A stretch of 64,000 nt of DNA from Enterobacteriaceae bacterium UBA2655. Its GTDB lineage: Bacteria; Pseudomonadota; Gammaproteobacteria; Enterobacterales; Enterobacteriaceae. The stretch is from assembly GCA_002359495.1 (NCBI GenBank), contig DENB01000057.1:1-64000 (forward strand), written 5' to 3'. The notes beneath the pieces were generated by a model. That model was not told the DNA's origin. It did not search any database and saw nothing but the letters and a program-made list of their open reading frames with translations. The position numbers and the translations under genes were made by a program. Each line of letters opens with the position of its first letter. The stretch's first letter is position 1. Positions 1-8,485 of the stretch are shown here, piece after piece.

Positions 1-173
1 ATCGGAAAACCGATACTGGAAAAACTATAACACGGTGGTCAGTTTTAGTTGACCACTACAGTTGAACTCACAACGAAAAGCAGACTTAGTACGCAACTTG
101 AAGTACTCTGTTAAGCAGACAATCTGCTTAAACCAAACGTGAAATTAATGCTTCCTGACAGGTAACATCGGCA

Positions 174-521
174 ATGGCTCTGATCCCCAAAAACTACTCG
201 CGGCTGGAAAATGGCTACCGTGAAAAAGCATTAAAAATCTATCCGTGGGTATGTGGACGCTGCTCGCGGGAGTTTGTTTACTCGAACCTGCGTGAATTAA
301 CGGTTCACCATATCGATCATGACCATACCAATAACCCGGAAGATGGCAGCAACTGGGAGTTATTGTGTCTGTATTGTCACGATCACGAACACTCAAAGTA
401 CACCGAAGCTGACCAGTACGGCACAACCGTTGTGGCGGGGGAAGATGCGCAAAAAGATGTAGGTGAGGCGACCTATAATCCCTTTGCCGATTTAAAATCG
501 ATGCTTAATAAGAAGAAATAA
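174..521 (+). CDS. yajD: HNH nuclease family protein YajD
   Basis: The 115-residue product matches the enterobacterial YajD family almost end to end. It carries a CGRC pair (Cys27/Cys30) and a second CLYC pair (Cys65/Cys68) that would form a zinc site, around the HHIDHDH segment (His45-His46) of an HNH nuclease fold, followed by CHDHEH. Length equals the usual family length. The start is the ATG after a short AGG-type ribosome site. The family is assumed to bind or cut DNA, but no physiological role is established. The gene stands alone, with AT-rich polysaccharide genes on the other strand downstream, so it may mark the conserved backbone next to an exchanged segment. Confidence 0.93.
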   Translation: MALIPKNYSRLENGYREKALKIYPWVCGRCSREFVYSNLRELTVHHIDHDHTNNPEDGSNWELLCLYCHDHEHSKYTEADQYGTTVVAGEDAQKDVGEATYNPFADLKSMLNKKK

Positions 522-669
522 TGCCAGTAAGGTTCGCTTCCAATGCGAAGCGGCCGGCAATTAGCCAGCGAAGCTGAAACCCTGTATTTAACGTAGCAGT
601 TAACGGCGTTGCAGCGCGCTGCCCTCGCTTAACTTATTGCCAGATCGCCAATGCAATCCCAAAGCAAAC

Positions 670-712
670 GGCGTGGTCATCGGATAAGAATGCCGTGACC
701 ACGCCATTTTTT
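670..712 (+). terminator. Strong rho-independent terminator, not next to a gene
   Basis: GGCGTGGTCA (670-679) pairs perfectly with TGACCACGCC (696-705) and is followed by ATTTTTT. It lies 150 bases beyond yajD, which has its own small hairpin (CGCTTC 535-540 with GAAGCG 547-552). The stretch 522-926 otherwise shows no convincing gene. The terminator could end a long yajD transcript or an unannotated small RNA. Confidence 0.7.
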
Positions 713-926
713 GATGGCTCATCCTTTTTCTCAACCAAGGCGGTATGTCGCTGAACTGCCGATCTGCGGCTATTAGCCTGACCGTCATATTCACATATCC
801 ATCAGCGAGGGTGGCAATGTCAATATGTTAGTATTTTCACTCATGGTTGCTTAGTGTATGAGTTGGCAAATTAACTGATAACGCAATTTTGTGAGTCAAC
901 AGTAAGGCTGTTTATTTCTTTCCAGA

Positions 927-1790
927 CTAGAGTCTTAGTTGGCTTCCTAAAACAATATCAGCTTCCTGTAAACTGACATCCAGGCCCGCTGAAGGCGTAA
1001 ATGTCAGCTCGCCAAAAATCACCTCGCTGTTCAGAAGATAAAAATCAGCGCGGACAAATTTAAAATCAGAAGCTAATTTCTTAGCATAATGCTTCATCTT
1101 ATGAAAACCTTCAGGCATTTCTGGGTAATCATTTCGATTAATCAACTCAACCGTGTCTTCGAAAGGAAGGGGGTGCCAGTTCATATCGAAATAATAAAAT
1201 TTAGGCGTTCCTTTTTCGCGCCCTACGCAAACCATTACCGCGTAGGGCTTTCCGTTAAAGCAGTAAAACTTATAATCGTCAGGAAAACCACCGCGTTCAT
1301 TCTCAATGTATTTTTCACATAAAATTTTTCTTTCGATTTTCTTATATTGCGGCTCAATAAAAAGCGTGGAAAAGTCCTGCTTTAGCCACTTGTTTAACAG
1401 CTTGTTTGTTCTTTCAATGTCCAGCGATGATTTGTCATCGCATATAATATTATACCCCGCTCCATGATTGCATTTGAGCGCAAACTTTTCCGGCAAGGCA
1501 TTATAGTCAATATCTTCGGGGTTATCGTACACGCCGTACAGGTCATTAAGGATTTCACCGCAGCCTTTAGCGGCGATATATTCCCTGACCTTATATTTAT
1601 CAGCGCATTGCGTGTAAATATTGTTGTTAAGTTCGTTGAATTTAAGCCACTGAATTTTCTCATTAAGATTGGTAGGGTTGGTTAAGTTTAGCTTCTTCTT
1701 AAATTTAATATAGTAGTGCGCTTTCGCACAAGACTTAGGGAAAATGTTAGCACTGATTTGCAGAGCTGATTTGACTGTTTGCTTTATCAT
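927..1790 (-). CDS. TupA-like ATP-grasp polysaccharide biosynthesis protein
   Basis: The 287-residue protein resembles the ATP-grasp TupA family found in capsule, O-antigen and teichuronopeptide loci, which is thought to ligate an amino acid or similar group to a surface sugar. Visible family features are the N-terminal LNEKIQWLKF segment, DKYKVREYI, the KCNHGAGYNI glycine-rich segment, the FPDDYKFYCFNGKP block and a C-terminal VRADFYL segment. The gene is clearly AT-rich compared with its neighbours. Its start lies one base after the stop of the flippase gene, so the two form one transcript. The acceptor sugar cannot be told from sequence. There is no signal peptide, so a cytoplasmic enzyme is expected. 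Confidence 0.78.
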   Translation of the reverse strand: MIKQTVKSALQISANIFPKSCAKAHYYIKFKKKLNLTNPTNLNEKIQWLKFNELNNNIYTQCADKYKVREYIAAKGCGEILNDLYGVYDNPEDIDYNALPEKFALKCNHGAGYNIICDDKSSLDIERTNKLLNKWLKQDFSTLFIEPQYKKIERKILCEKYIENERGGFPDDYKFYCFNGKPYAVMVCVGREKGTPKFYYFDMNWHPLPFEDTVELINRNDYPEMPEGFHKMKHYAKKLASDFKFVRADFYLLNSEVIFGELTFTPSAGLDVSLQEADIVLGSQLRL

Positions 1791-1791
1791 T

Positions 1792-3036
1792 TTAGTTTAA
1801 CCCTCTTGGTCTGAAGATGTTGAGGTGCATTTTGATGATTGTTCTGTTTCTGAAAAAGTAATTGAGTAAAGTGCAAGACAAAATCTCTACAATCAAAAAA
1901 CAATATGCAGCGCCACTGATCCCGAATGCTCTGATCATTACCCAAGACAATGGTATTGTTAATATGCAGCATAGTGACATTTTTTTAGCCAGGTAATTAT
2001 ACCCAGACTCTTTTATTATATATCTATAACAAATTGTTCCTAATGAAGAGAACATTGTGCCCATGATGATTATCGGAATGATGTTGACCGAATCCATATA
2101 CTTATCGCCGTATAGCAAATGTATAAAGAAATCACCAAAAAGATAAAACCCTCCTAAAGCAGTCAGAGACAGCAGGATGACCAGTCGATTGATTTTTATC
2201 AGTAGTTTATCAACCTTTATCTGGTCTTTTTCGCTGTATATCTTTGAAAAGAAGCTGGTGATTAAAGCCAGCACGATAAATGACCAGGCGCCTCCTATAG
2301 TTAATGATACGCTATACACTCCCAGCTTTGAGTAAGAGAGTATGTTAGCCAAAAAAATGCTGGATATTTGCGTATATATGTCTGCTGATAAGCTGGATAA
2401 AATTAAAGCTCCCCCGGTGTATAGCATATGTCGGTTATACATTCCGGCCCCCTTACTGCTTTCCTTTATTTCTGTTGTGTATTTGAAATAAATGAGGCGC
2501 ATAATGTAAGGTATGAGAGGAATGATGATAATAGGTATTGTAAAATAGTAAACGGGCAATTCGAAATAAGATATATAAAACCTAATCCATAGCGCAACCA
2601 GGAGTCCAATTACATTGGTCATTGTATTTATCTTTGACTTTAACTGAGTGTTATTGTAGATGGAGAAAAAATCCATCACAATAAAGTATGTGGCAATGCA
2701 GTTGGCTACGCCAAAAATAAATACAATGGGGTCAGTGTAAAAATAGAGGTAAGCTAAAACCGCGCTGGATGACAGGAGAAATAAAATACGCCGTTGAATT
2801 TGCGTGTGCATTGCCATTGCGATGCCGGACTTCGTATTCTCGCTCATGCGTTTGAATATGATGTTCTGACCACCAAACCATGACAACGTTTGCACAAAGA
2901 TGAAAATTGAGGTTGAAATATTTATTTTGCCAAAGTTATCAGGGCCAATGTACTTTGCCATAAGTGAGTTAATATATATCAAGCCAATAATGTTAATGGA
3001 CTTTTCCAGCATGATCCATATTGCGTTAGAATACAT
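1792..3036 (-). CDS. Wzx-type polysaccharide flippase
   Basis: A very hydrophobic protein of about 414 residues with roughly twelve membrane segments, of the MATE/MOP type used to flip lipid-linked oligosaccharide units across the inner membrane. The N-terminus (NAIWIMLEKSINIIGLIYIN) is typical of O-antigen and exopolysaccharide Wzx proteins. I take the ATG at 3036, seven bases after GAGA; a GTG four codons upstream (3048) is an alternative. Codon use and low GC match the ATP-grasp gene behind it. No glycosyltransferase or Wzy polymerase is nearby, so this pair is either a remnant of a larger cluster or a modification unit acting on a polymer made elsewhere. Confidence 0.82.
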   Translation of the reverse strand: MYSNAIWIMLEKSINIIGLIYINSLMAKYIGPDNFGKINISTSIFIFVQTLSWFGGQNIIFKRMSENTKSGIAMAMHTQIQRRILFLLSSSAVLAYLYFYTDPIVFIFGVANCIATYFIVMDFFSIYNNTQLKSKINTMTNVIGLLVALWIRFYISYFELPVYYFTIPIIIIPLIPYIMRLIYFKYTTEIKESSKGAGMYNRHMLYTGGALILSSLSADIYTQISSIFLANILSYSKLGVYSVSLTIGGAWSFIVLALITSFFSKIYSEKDQIKVDKLLIKINRLVILLSLTALGGFYLFGDFFIHLLYGDKYMDSVNIIPIIIMGTMFSSLGTICYRYIIKESGYNYLAKKMSLCCILTIPLSWVMIRAFGISGAAYCFLIVEILSCTLLNYFFRNRTIIKMHLNIFRPRGLN

Positions 3037-3048
3037 TTCAGTTCTCAC

Positions 3049-3773
3049 GTATACATGGTTTTGTTAATGTTTTATATTGAAATCATGATCTGTTTTTAAA
3101 AAGAACGGATCGCATTTTTGCCAATCAAGAGCGTACTTGCTTGCAAAATGAACACTTTTCTAAATAATCGTCCGCATTCACTTATTCTTTTCCACACTCG
3201 TTTTAGCTAGTCGACAGTGTGGCTTCGAATATAGAAATAGTGAAGGGATTTTTGAATGAATCAGATTAATGGCGCGCTTTTCAAAATAACCATCCCACTT
3301 ATTAATAGTGTTTGAAGGCCTGATAACGTGCGTTATCATTATTCTGTCAGGTATATGCGCTGGGCTGTTTATTATTCAAATTTTCGCCTTTGTATCCTGC
3401 TGGATTTTTTGTTCTCTGACTCTCCCTCTGGTAAAAAATGGTCAAGAGGAAGATTTGCAACAAAGCCTGTCATGCCAGCGGCGTGCCCTTCTGCTGGTTA
3501 TCGAACATGGGTAAGTATGGTACTGGTGGTTTTTTAAGATGTTTCTTAATTGCAAGGACAAATTCAATGCAGCACGTGGTAAACGGGAAAGAAGTTATGG
3601 GACTATGCCTGAACGCCGAAGGATATGTCTCTTCCATTTCATCAAATAGAACAAAAAAGCAAACTTCATATGTTCTGTCGTACCATTGATAATCCGAGCA
3701 TCCGGTTGATTAAGGAATAAATGACGAACTGGGGACATAGTTACGATATTCAATTTTTATCGGAACGATAATT
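3049..3773. other. 725-base AT-rich stretch without a confident gene
   Basis: Only short overlapping frames occur here. The best starts with GTG at 3308 and would give 68 residues with a hydrophobic N-terminal half (ending at 3514), but it has no clear ribosome site and I recognise nothing in it. It overlaps a near-palindrome TGATAACG (3321-3328) and CGTTATCA (3331-3338). The stretch reads like decayed DNA beside the polysaccharide pair. Confidence 0.4.
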
Positions 3774-4271
3774 ATGGTTGCCAGCGCTATCCGCCTTTTT
3801 TTGACAAATATTCCCCTGGTGACATTTATTCTTGCGTTACTTATAGCCACTTTTTATACCAGAAAAAATTTTAGTCGCGTGGAAAGCTATCTTTCATGGT
3901 TACTGATGTTGCCAATAGGCTTCGCCTCTCTGTGGGCGGGGCTTTACCATACGCTATCGCCGCAAACTGCAGCCGCGTTCATTGGCTGGCAGAGTAGTCC
4001 TTTTCAGTTTGAAATGGGCGTGTCGGACATTGCGCTGGGTATCGTTGCTATAATGGCCTTCTGGCGCACGCTTGAGTTTAAATCAGCAGTGGTAACATGG
4101 GTAACGATTGAGTTTACAGGCTTGGCTTATGGTCATTTTCATCAAATCCTCAGCGCAGGAAATTATCATGCAGGCAATGCAGGATTATTACTTGGGTTAA
4201 CTATAATCCAGGCGGTATTGTTGCCGATTCTCCTGATTCTGGCTTTCAAGACCAGACGCAACGTTCATTGA
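3774..4271 (+). CDS. DUF6790 family membrane protein
   Basis: The 165-residue product has about five hydrophobic segments, starting with residues 9-25, and polar turns rich in His and Tyr (FTGLAYGHFHQI). It resembles small integral membrane proteins grouped as DUF6790, whose function is unknown. The ATG at 3774 has only a weak GGAACG ribosome site. The gene is monocistronic: polysaccharide genes lie upstream on the other strand and the next gene (mesX) begins 379 bases downstream with its own control region. No catalytic motif is visible. Confidence 0.7.
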   Translation: MVASAIRLFLTNIPLVTFILALLIATFYTRKNFSRVESYLSWLLMLPIGFASLWAGLYHTLSPQTAAAFIGWQSSPFQFEMGVSDIALGIVAIMAFWRTLEFKSAVVTWVTIEFTGLAYGHFHQILSAGNYHAGNAGLLLGLTIIQAVLLPILLILAFKTRRNVH

Positions 4272-4464
4272 ACTCAATTTTTCAGTTTTAAAAAGAATTT
4301 ATGGAGGTGCTGCGCATAGAGTACGCAGGACAGCCTGCGATTCGCCATAAGCGAAAAGTAGATATCGGGCGAGTCATAGCGGCTCTGGATCTATGATTTT
4401 CAGCGATGAACCCTGCAGGCCAAGGGTTTTGCCACAGCGTCGGTTTCGAGCGTGGGCGTGATCG

Positions 4465-4477
4465 TGAACATTATTCA
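4465..4477. promoter_or_regulatory. Predicted MetR binding box
   Basis: TGAACATTATTCA fits the classical enterobacterial MetR consensus TGAAnnTnnTTCA at every defined position, including the central T. It sits 174 bases before the mesX start, within the 379-base gap 4272-4650. An AT-rich promoter-like segment (TTTATATTTTTAAATAATAT, near 4535-4556) lies between box and gene. The gene product downstream makes methionine, which supports a functional site. Confidence 0.65.
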
Positions 4478-4650
4478 AGTTCCGTGAAATTAAATCACTT
4501 TAACTTCATCAATAAGTAAGGCATAAAATATTCATTGTTTATATTTTTAAATAATATGAAAACTAACGAATGAGAGAGCAAACCCATAATCCTCTGAAGC
4601 GCAAACATTAAAAACAGTTTTCATATCGATGATCAGGACATCCCATTACG

Positions 4651-5634
4651 ATGAATACAGAGCTTGCATTTACGATTAAAAGCATTGTCTTTAATGAAGA
4701 TTATAACCCCTCAGAAAACACGCGCATTACAACTAATTTTGCTAATTTAGCCAGAGGCGAGAAACGTCAGGAGAATCTGCGTAACGCTTTAGTAATGATT
4801 GATAACCGTTTCAATTCGCTGGCGCATTGGGATAATCCCCATGCAGACCGTTACGCTGTCGAACTCAAAATCATCTCCGTTGAGCTTGAGGTTAACGCTG
4901 AAGGCAAAGGCGATACCTTCCCGGTGATTGAAATATTAAAAACCACGGTCGTTGATAAAAAAACCAACGATCGCATTGACGGCATAGTAGGGAACAATTT
5001 TTCTTCTTACGTGCGGGATTATGACTTTAGCATATTATTGCCGGAGCATAATAAGCGTCAGGAAGAATTCAGCACTCCGGATAACTTTGGCGATTTGCAT
5101 GGCAATATCTTCAAGCGTTTTGTGAATTCAGGTGTCTATAAAGAGAACTTTAATAAATCACCTGTTATATGCCTGAGCGTTTCATCTAAAAACATTTATC
5201 ATCGCACAGAGAATCAGCATCCGGTATTAGGTTTCGAATATCAGCAAGATGAACCTTCTCTGACCGATCACTATTTCGCTAAAATGGGGCTGCAGGCCCG
5301 CTATTTTATGCCGGCAAATAGCGTTGCGCCTTTGGCTTTCTATTTTCATGGCGACTTACTCAGTGATTACACTAACCTTGAGCTGATCAGCACCATCAGT
5401 ACGATGGAAACTTTCCAAAAAATCTACCGGCCTGAAATTTATAATGCAAATTCGGCAGCAGGAAAGTGCTATCAACCAAACCTGAAGCATCAGGATTATT
5501 CTTTAACTCAAATTGTTTACGATCGAGAAGAGCGCAGCCAGCTGGCCGTTGAGCAGGGGAAATTTACTGAAGAGCACTTCATTAAACCCTACCAAACTAT
5601 TCTTGAGCAATGGTCTGCTCAGCCCGCTTTTTGA
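4651..5634 (+). CDS. mesX: MesX (DUF1852), partner of methionine synthase MesD
   Basis: The 327-residue protein belongs to DUF1852. Genetic work on folate-independent methionine synthases showed that members next to MesD are needed, together with oxygen, for MesD-type methionine synthesis, with the methyl donor not settled. I recognise the family from the N-terminal block (SIVFNEDYNPSENTRITTNF), the RQENLRNALVMIDNRFNSL block and the usual length. No signal peptide or membrane segment is present, so it should act in the cytoplasm. mesD follows after 26 bases, giving a two-gene operon, and a MetR box lies upstream. No recognised cofactor motif is visible. Confidence 0.85.
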   Translation: MNTELAFTIKSIVFNEDYNPSENTRITTNFANLARGEKRQENLRNALVMIDNRFNSLAHWDNPHADRYAVELKIISVELEVNAEGKGDTFPVIEILKTTVVDKKTNDRIDGIVGNNFSSYVRDYDFSILLPEHNKRQEEFSTPDNFGDLHGNIFKRFVNSGVYKENFNKSPVICLSVSSKNIYHRTENQHPVLGFEYQQDEPSLTDHYFAKMGLQARYFMPANSVAPLAFYFHGDLLSDYTNLELISTISTMETFQKIYRPEIYNANSAAGKCYQPNLKHQDYSLTQIVYDREERSQLAVEQGKFTEEHFIKPYQTILEQWSAQPAF

Positions 5635-5660
5635 TCAATTAAAATATAAGGTCACCTGTT

Positions 5661-6692
5661 ATGAAAAAGTTATTACCCACATCAACTGCGGGCAGCTTAC
5701 CCAAACCTTCCTGGCTGGCGCAACCTGAGACGCTTTGGTCGCCCTGGAAATTGCAGGGTGAAGAGTTAATCGAGGGCAAACATGATGCGTTGCGTTTGTG
5801 CCTGCAAAATCAGTTACAGGCCGGGATTGATATTGTCAGTGACGGCGAGCAAACACGCCAACATTTTGTCACTACTTTTATTGAGCACCTTAGCGGCGTT
5901 GACTTCGAAAAACGTCAGGTGGTTAAAATTCGCGATCGCTACGATGCGAGTGTACCGACAGTTGTGGGTGAGGTGGCGCGCCAAAAGCCCGTTTTTGTTG
6001 ACGATGCCCGTTTTTTACGTCAGCAAACTCAGCAACCGATTAAATGGGCGCTGCCCGGTCCTATGACAATGATCGATACGCTCTACGATAGCCACTATAA
6101 AAGTCGCGAAAAACTCGCCTGGGAATTCGCTAAAATTCTCAATCAGGAAGCCAAAGAATTAGAAGCTGCGGGCGTCGATATTATCCAGTTTGATGAGCCT
6201 GCATTTAATGTGTTTTTTGATGAGGTGAATGACTGGGGGATTGCCGCTTTAGAAAGAGCCATTGAAGGGCTTAAATGTGAAACCGCCGTGCATATTTGCT
6301 ACGGCTATGGCATTAAAGCAAATACCGACTGGAAAAAGACGCTAGGGTCGGAGTGGCGACAATATGAGGAAGTTTTTCCAAAATTGCAAAAATCGGGCAT
6401 CGATATCATCTCACTGGAGTGTCAAAACTCTCGTGTTCCGATGGATCTGATTGAGCTTATTCGCGGCAAAAAAGTGATGGTAGGGGCCATTGACGTGGCG
6501 ACCAACACCATTGAGACACCAGAGGAAGTCGCTAATACGCTACGAAAAGCGCTTCAGTTTATCGATGCCGACAAGCTCTATCCCTGCACCAACTGCGGCA
6601 TGGTTCCCCTGTCTCGTCGGGTCGCGACAGGCAAGCTAAAAGCGTTAAGCGCAGGCGCAGACATCGTGCGAAAAGAACTGCTGAATAAATAA
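5661..6692 (+). CDS. mesD: Folate-independent methionine synthase MesD (MetE C-domain type)
   Basis: The 343-residue protein corresponds only to the catalytic C-terminal barrel of cobalamin-independent methionine synthase and lacks the N-terminal folate-binding half of MetE. Expected zinc ligands are present: His211 and Cys213 in HICYGYG, Glu253 in SLECQN, and Cys312 in CTNCGM. The FDEP segment (178-180) and the LPGPMTM segment (131-137) are typical. Pairing with DUF1852 directly upstream identifies the MesD branch and not plain core-MetE. The reaction is methylation of homocysteine from a donor other than folylpolyglutamate. The ATG follows an AAGG ribosome site. A full-length MetE elsewhere in the genome is possible. 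Confidence 0.87.
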   Translation: MKKLLPTSTAGSLPKPSWLAQPETLWSPWKLQGEELIEGKHDALRLCLQNQLQAGIDIVSDGEQTRQHFVTTFIEHLSGVDFEKRQVVKIRDRYDASVPTVVGEVARQKPVFVDDARFLRQQTQQPIKWALPGPMTMIDTLYDSHYKSREKLAWEFAKILNQEAKELEAAGVDIIQFDEPAFNVFFDEVNDWGIAALERAIEGLKCETAVHICYGYGIKANTDWKKTLGSEWRQYEEVFPKLQKSGIDIISLECQNSRVPMDLIELIRGKKVMVGAIDVATNTIETPEEVANTLRKALQFIDADKLYPCTNCGMVPLSRRVATGKLKALSAGADIVRKELLNK

Positions 6693-6830
6693 CGCTGCTA
6701 ACCAGCGAAAAACAGGAAGAAAAACCGGTCCGGGTTGCGCGATCTGCGCCATGGCTAACAATCCCAAAATGCCAACCGGACCGGGCTATAGCTAACCAGT
6801 CTCTTTCACAGTTCATGGTTAGCACTGCCT
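6693..6830. repeat. Nested inverted and direct repeats after mesD
   Basis: GCTAACCAG occurs at 6697-6705 and 6791-6799. CCGGTCCGG (6725-6733) pairs with CCGGACCGG (6776-6784). GCTAACC (6791-6797) pairs with GGTTAGC (6817-6823). The arrangement could be a terminator or mRNA-end structure, or a small dispersed element. The rest of the gap up to 7082 shows no gene. Confidence 0.45.
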
Positions 6831-7082
6831 CTCAACGTGCTGCGGAAGTTATTAACCAGCACCGTTATCTGTTTCTCAATGAAAAGCCACGGAACCCCAC
6901 CTGTTTCCTGCAAACCTGCTCTCAGTAACCTCTGCAATGCCCGCTTCGACAAAAGCCGTCTCTTAGCCCAACCCACGCTAAAATCTGCAAAAGTCTCCGC
7001 TCAAACCTGAGCAAAAAGGGTTTATCAACTACGATCTCCTTACGGCAGACAACCCACTACGCACTATTTTCAGGAGACCGCT

Positions 7083-7568
7083 GTGACCCCTTCCGCATCG
7101 ATAAGCCGCTCAGATTCGCGACGTTCCATGCTTGCCTCTCTGTTACTTGGTATTGGCGTCATGGCGACCTTAGACGAAATCGTGTTTCACCAGCTTCTGG
7201 CATGGCACCACTTTTTCGACTGGTCTACGCCGGCATTCGGCCTGTTCTCTGATGGCTTGCTGCATACGGCGGAACTGATCTTTCTTGTGCTCGGTTTCTT
7301 TATGTTCACCGATCTGCGCGCCCGTCAGGCGCTGGCGCGACAGGCCGCGTGGGCTGGATTCTTTTTTGGAATGGGCGGTTTTCAGCTGTTCGATGGAATT
7401 ATCGATCATAAGCTGCTTGGCCTGCATCAGGTGCGCTACGTTGATAATCTTTTGCCTTACGATCTGGCATGGAACGGCGTTGGCATTCTGTTACTGATCG
7501 TCGGATGGCTGTTCGCACGACGTGCGCCGACCTCTGTGACTGCCGGGCGCCAGACGGAAAAGAGGTAA
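7083..7568 (+). CDS. DUF2243 integral membrane protein
   Basis: The 161-residue protein has four membrane segments and the DUF2243 features LDEIVFHQLLAWHHF and GGFQLFDGIIDHKLLGLHQ, with several conserved His and Asp residues placed at membrane edges. The start is GTG (7083), supported by AGGAG eight bases upstream. A CtaG-like gene follows after three bases, so they are co-transcribed. DUF2243 genes often neighbour CtaG homologues, which suggests a shared role at respiratory oxidases or in copper handling, but this is inference. Confidence 0.85.
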   Translation: MTPSASISRSDSRRSMLASLLLGIGVMATLDEIVFHQLLAWHHFFDWSTPAFGLFSDGLLHTAELIFLVLGFFMFTDLRARQALARQAAWAGFFFGMGGFQLFDGIIDHKLLGLHQVRYVDNLLPYDLAWNGVGILLLIVGWLFARRAPTSVTAGRQTEKR

Positions 7569-7571
7569 GCG

Positions 7572-8411
7572 ATGGATCACGGAACAGGACATCACGACAC
7601 CGGCAGCCTGACGCTTCTCTTGATCCTGCTGGTCGTGCTGCCGGCGGTCTCGCTGTGCGTTTATCTTTTTTTCGCAGGCCGGATGCGTAAAACCTCCCGC
7701 TGGAGCGCCTGGCGCATGGCAAGCTTCACTACCGGCTCTCTGCTGATTATCGTCGCCATGTTGCCGCCTCTTTCTGACTGGGCGCATTGGGATCTGCGCG
7801 GCCATATGGCGCAACATCTGCTGCTGGGAATGTTCGGCCCGCTCGGACTGGTTTTCGGCGCGCCGGGAACGCTGCTGCTGCGCAACGTTTCGGTTAGCGC
7901 AGCGCGCCGGATTATGGCTTTTCTTAACGCCCGCCCCATCCGCTTGCTGATCCATCCCGTTACGGCGGCTTTGCTGGATATCGGCGGCATGTACCTGCTT
8001 TACCTGACGCCTTTTTTCACCCTGAGCATGATGAACCCGGCCGTTTTTGTTTTTCTGCATCTACATTTTGTTCTCTCCGGCTATCTGTTCACCTGGTCCA
8101 TCGCCGGGCCCGATCCGGCTCCGCGCCGGCCCGGCATGAGAATGCGGCTTGCCGTCCTGTTTTTTGCTACGGCGGCGCATGGCATTCTCGGCAAACTGAT
8201 GTTCGGCTATGGCTATCCGCGCGGCGCGACGGCCGATCCCGCTGAAATCCAGGCCGCTGCGCAATGGATGTATTACGGCGGCGACGTTGCGGAACTGCTG
8301 CTGATCATCGCTTTCTTCGCTATCTGGTTTCGCCATCGGAACCGGCTGCCTGAGATGTTTGCCGGGGCACCTCCGGCAAGGGTTGCGGCGAGAAAACAGT
8401 CGCGATTTTAA
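7572..8411 (+). CDS. CtaG (caa3-type) family cytochrome oxidase assembly membrane protein
   Basis: The 279-residue protein has about seven membrane segments and the CaaCtaG features: DWAHWDLRGHMAQHLLLGMFGPL, shortened here to HMAQHLLLGM, an LHLHFVLSGYLFTW segment and a late GGDVAEL segment. Conserved His residues in these helices are likely copper or haem ligands. The family assists copper insertion into cytochrome c oxidase in Gram-positive and some Gram-negative bacteria; enterobacteria lack that oxidase, so here it may serve another metalloprotein. It forms an operon with the DUF2243 gene and converges on the M20 gene 74 bases away. Confidence 0.83.
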   Translation: MDHGTGHHDTGSLTLLLILLVVLPAVSLCVYLFFAGRMRKTSRWSAWRMASFTTGSLLIIVAMLPPLSDWAHWDLRGHMAQHLLLGMFGPLGLVFGAPGTLLLRNVSVSAARRIMAFLNARPIRLLIHPVTAALLDIGGMYLLYLTPFFTLSMMNPAVFVFLHLHFVLSGYLFTWSIAGPDPAPRRPGMRMRLAVLFFATAAHGILGKLMFGYGYPRGATADPAEIQAAAQWMYYGGDVAELLLIIAFFAIWFRHRNRLPEMFAGAPPARVAARKQSRF

Positions 8412-8485
8412 TAATGACAGCAACAAGCGGGCTCGCGTTAAACGCGGCTCACGCCCGCGCTTTGATTCCGCGTTTCGAGGAGATG

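Noticed and set aside
35..56. GTGGTCA/TGACCAC hairpin as terminator of an upstream gene
   Set aside because: The T-rich part is in the loop and no T-run follows the stem; the gene before the window is not visible.
3308..3689. Two or three short hydrophobic or Cys-rich frames as genes
   Set aside because: They overlap each other in different frames, lack ribosome sites and match nothing I know.
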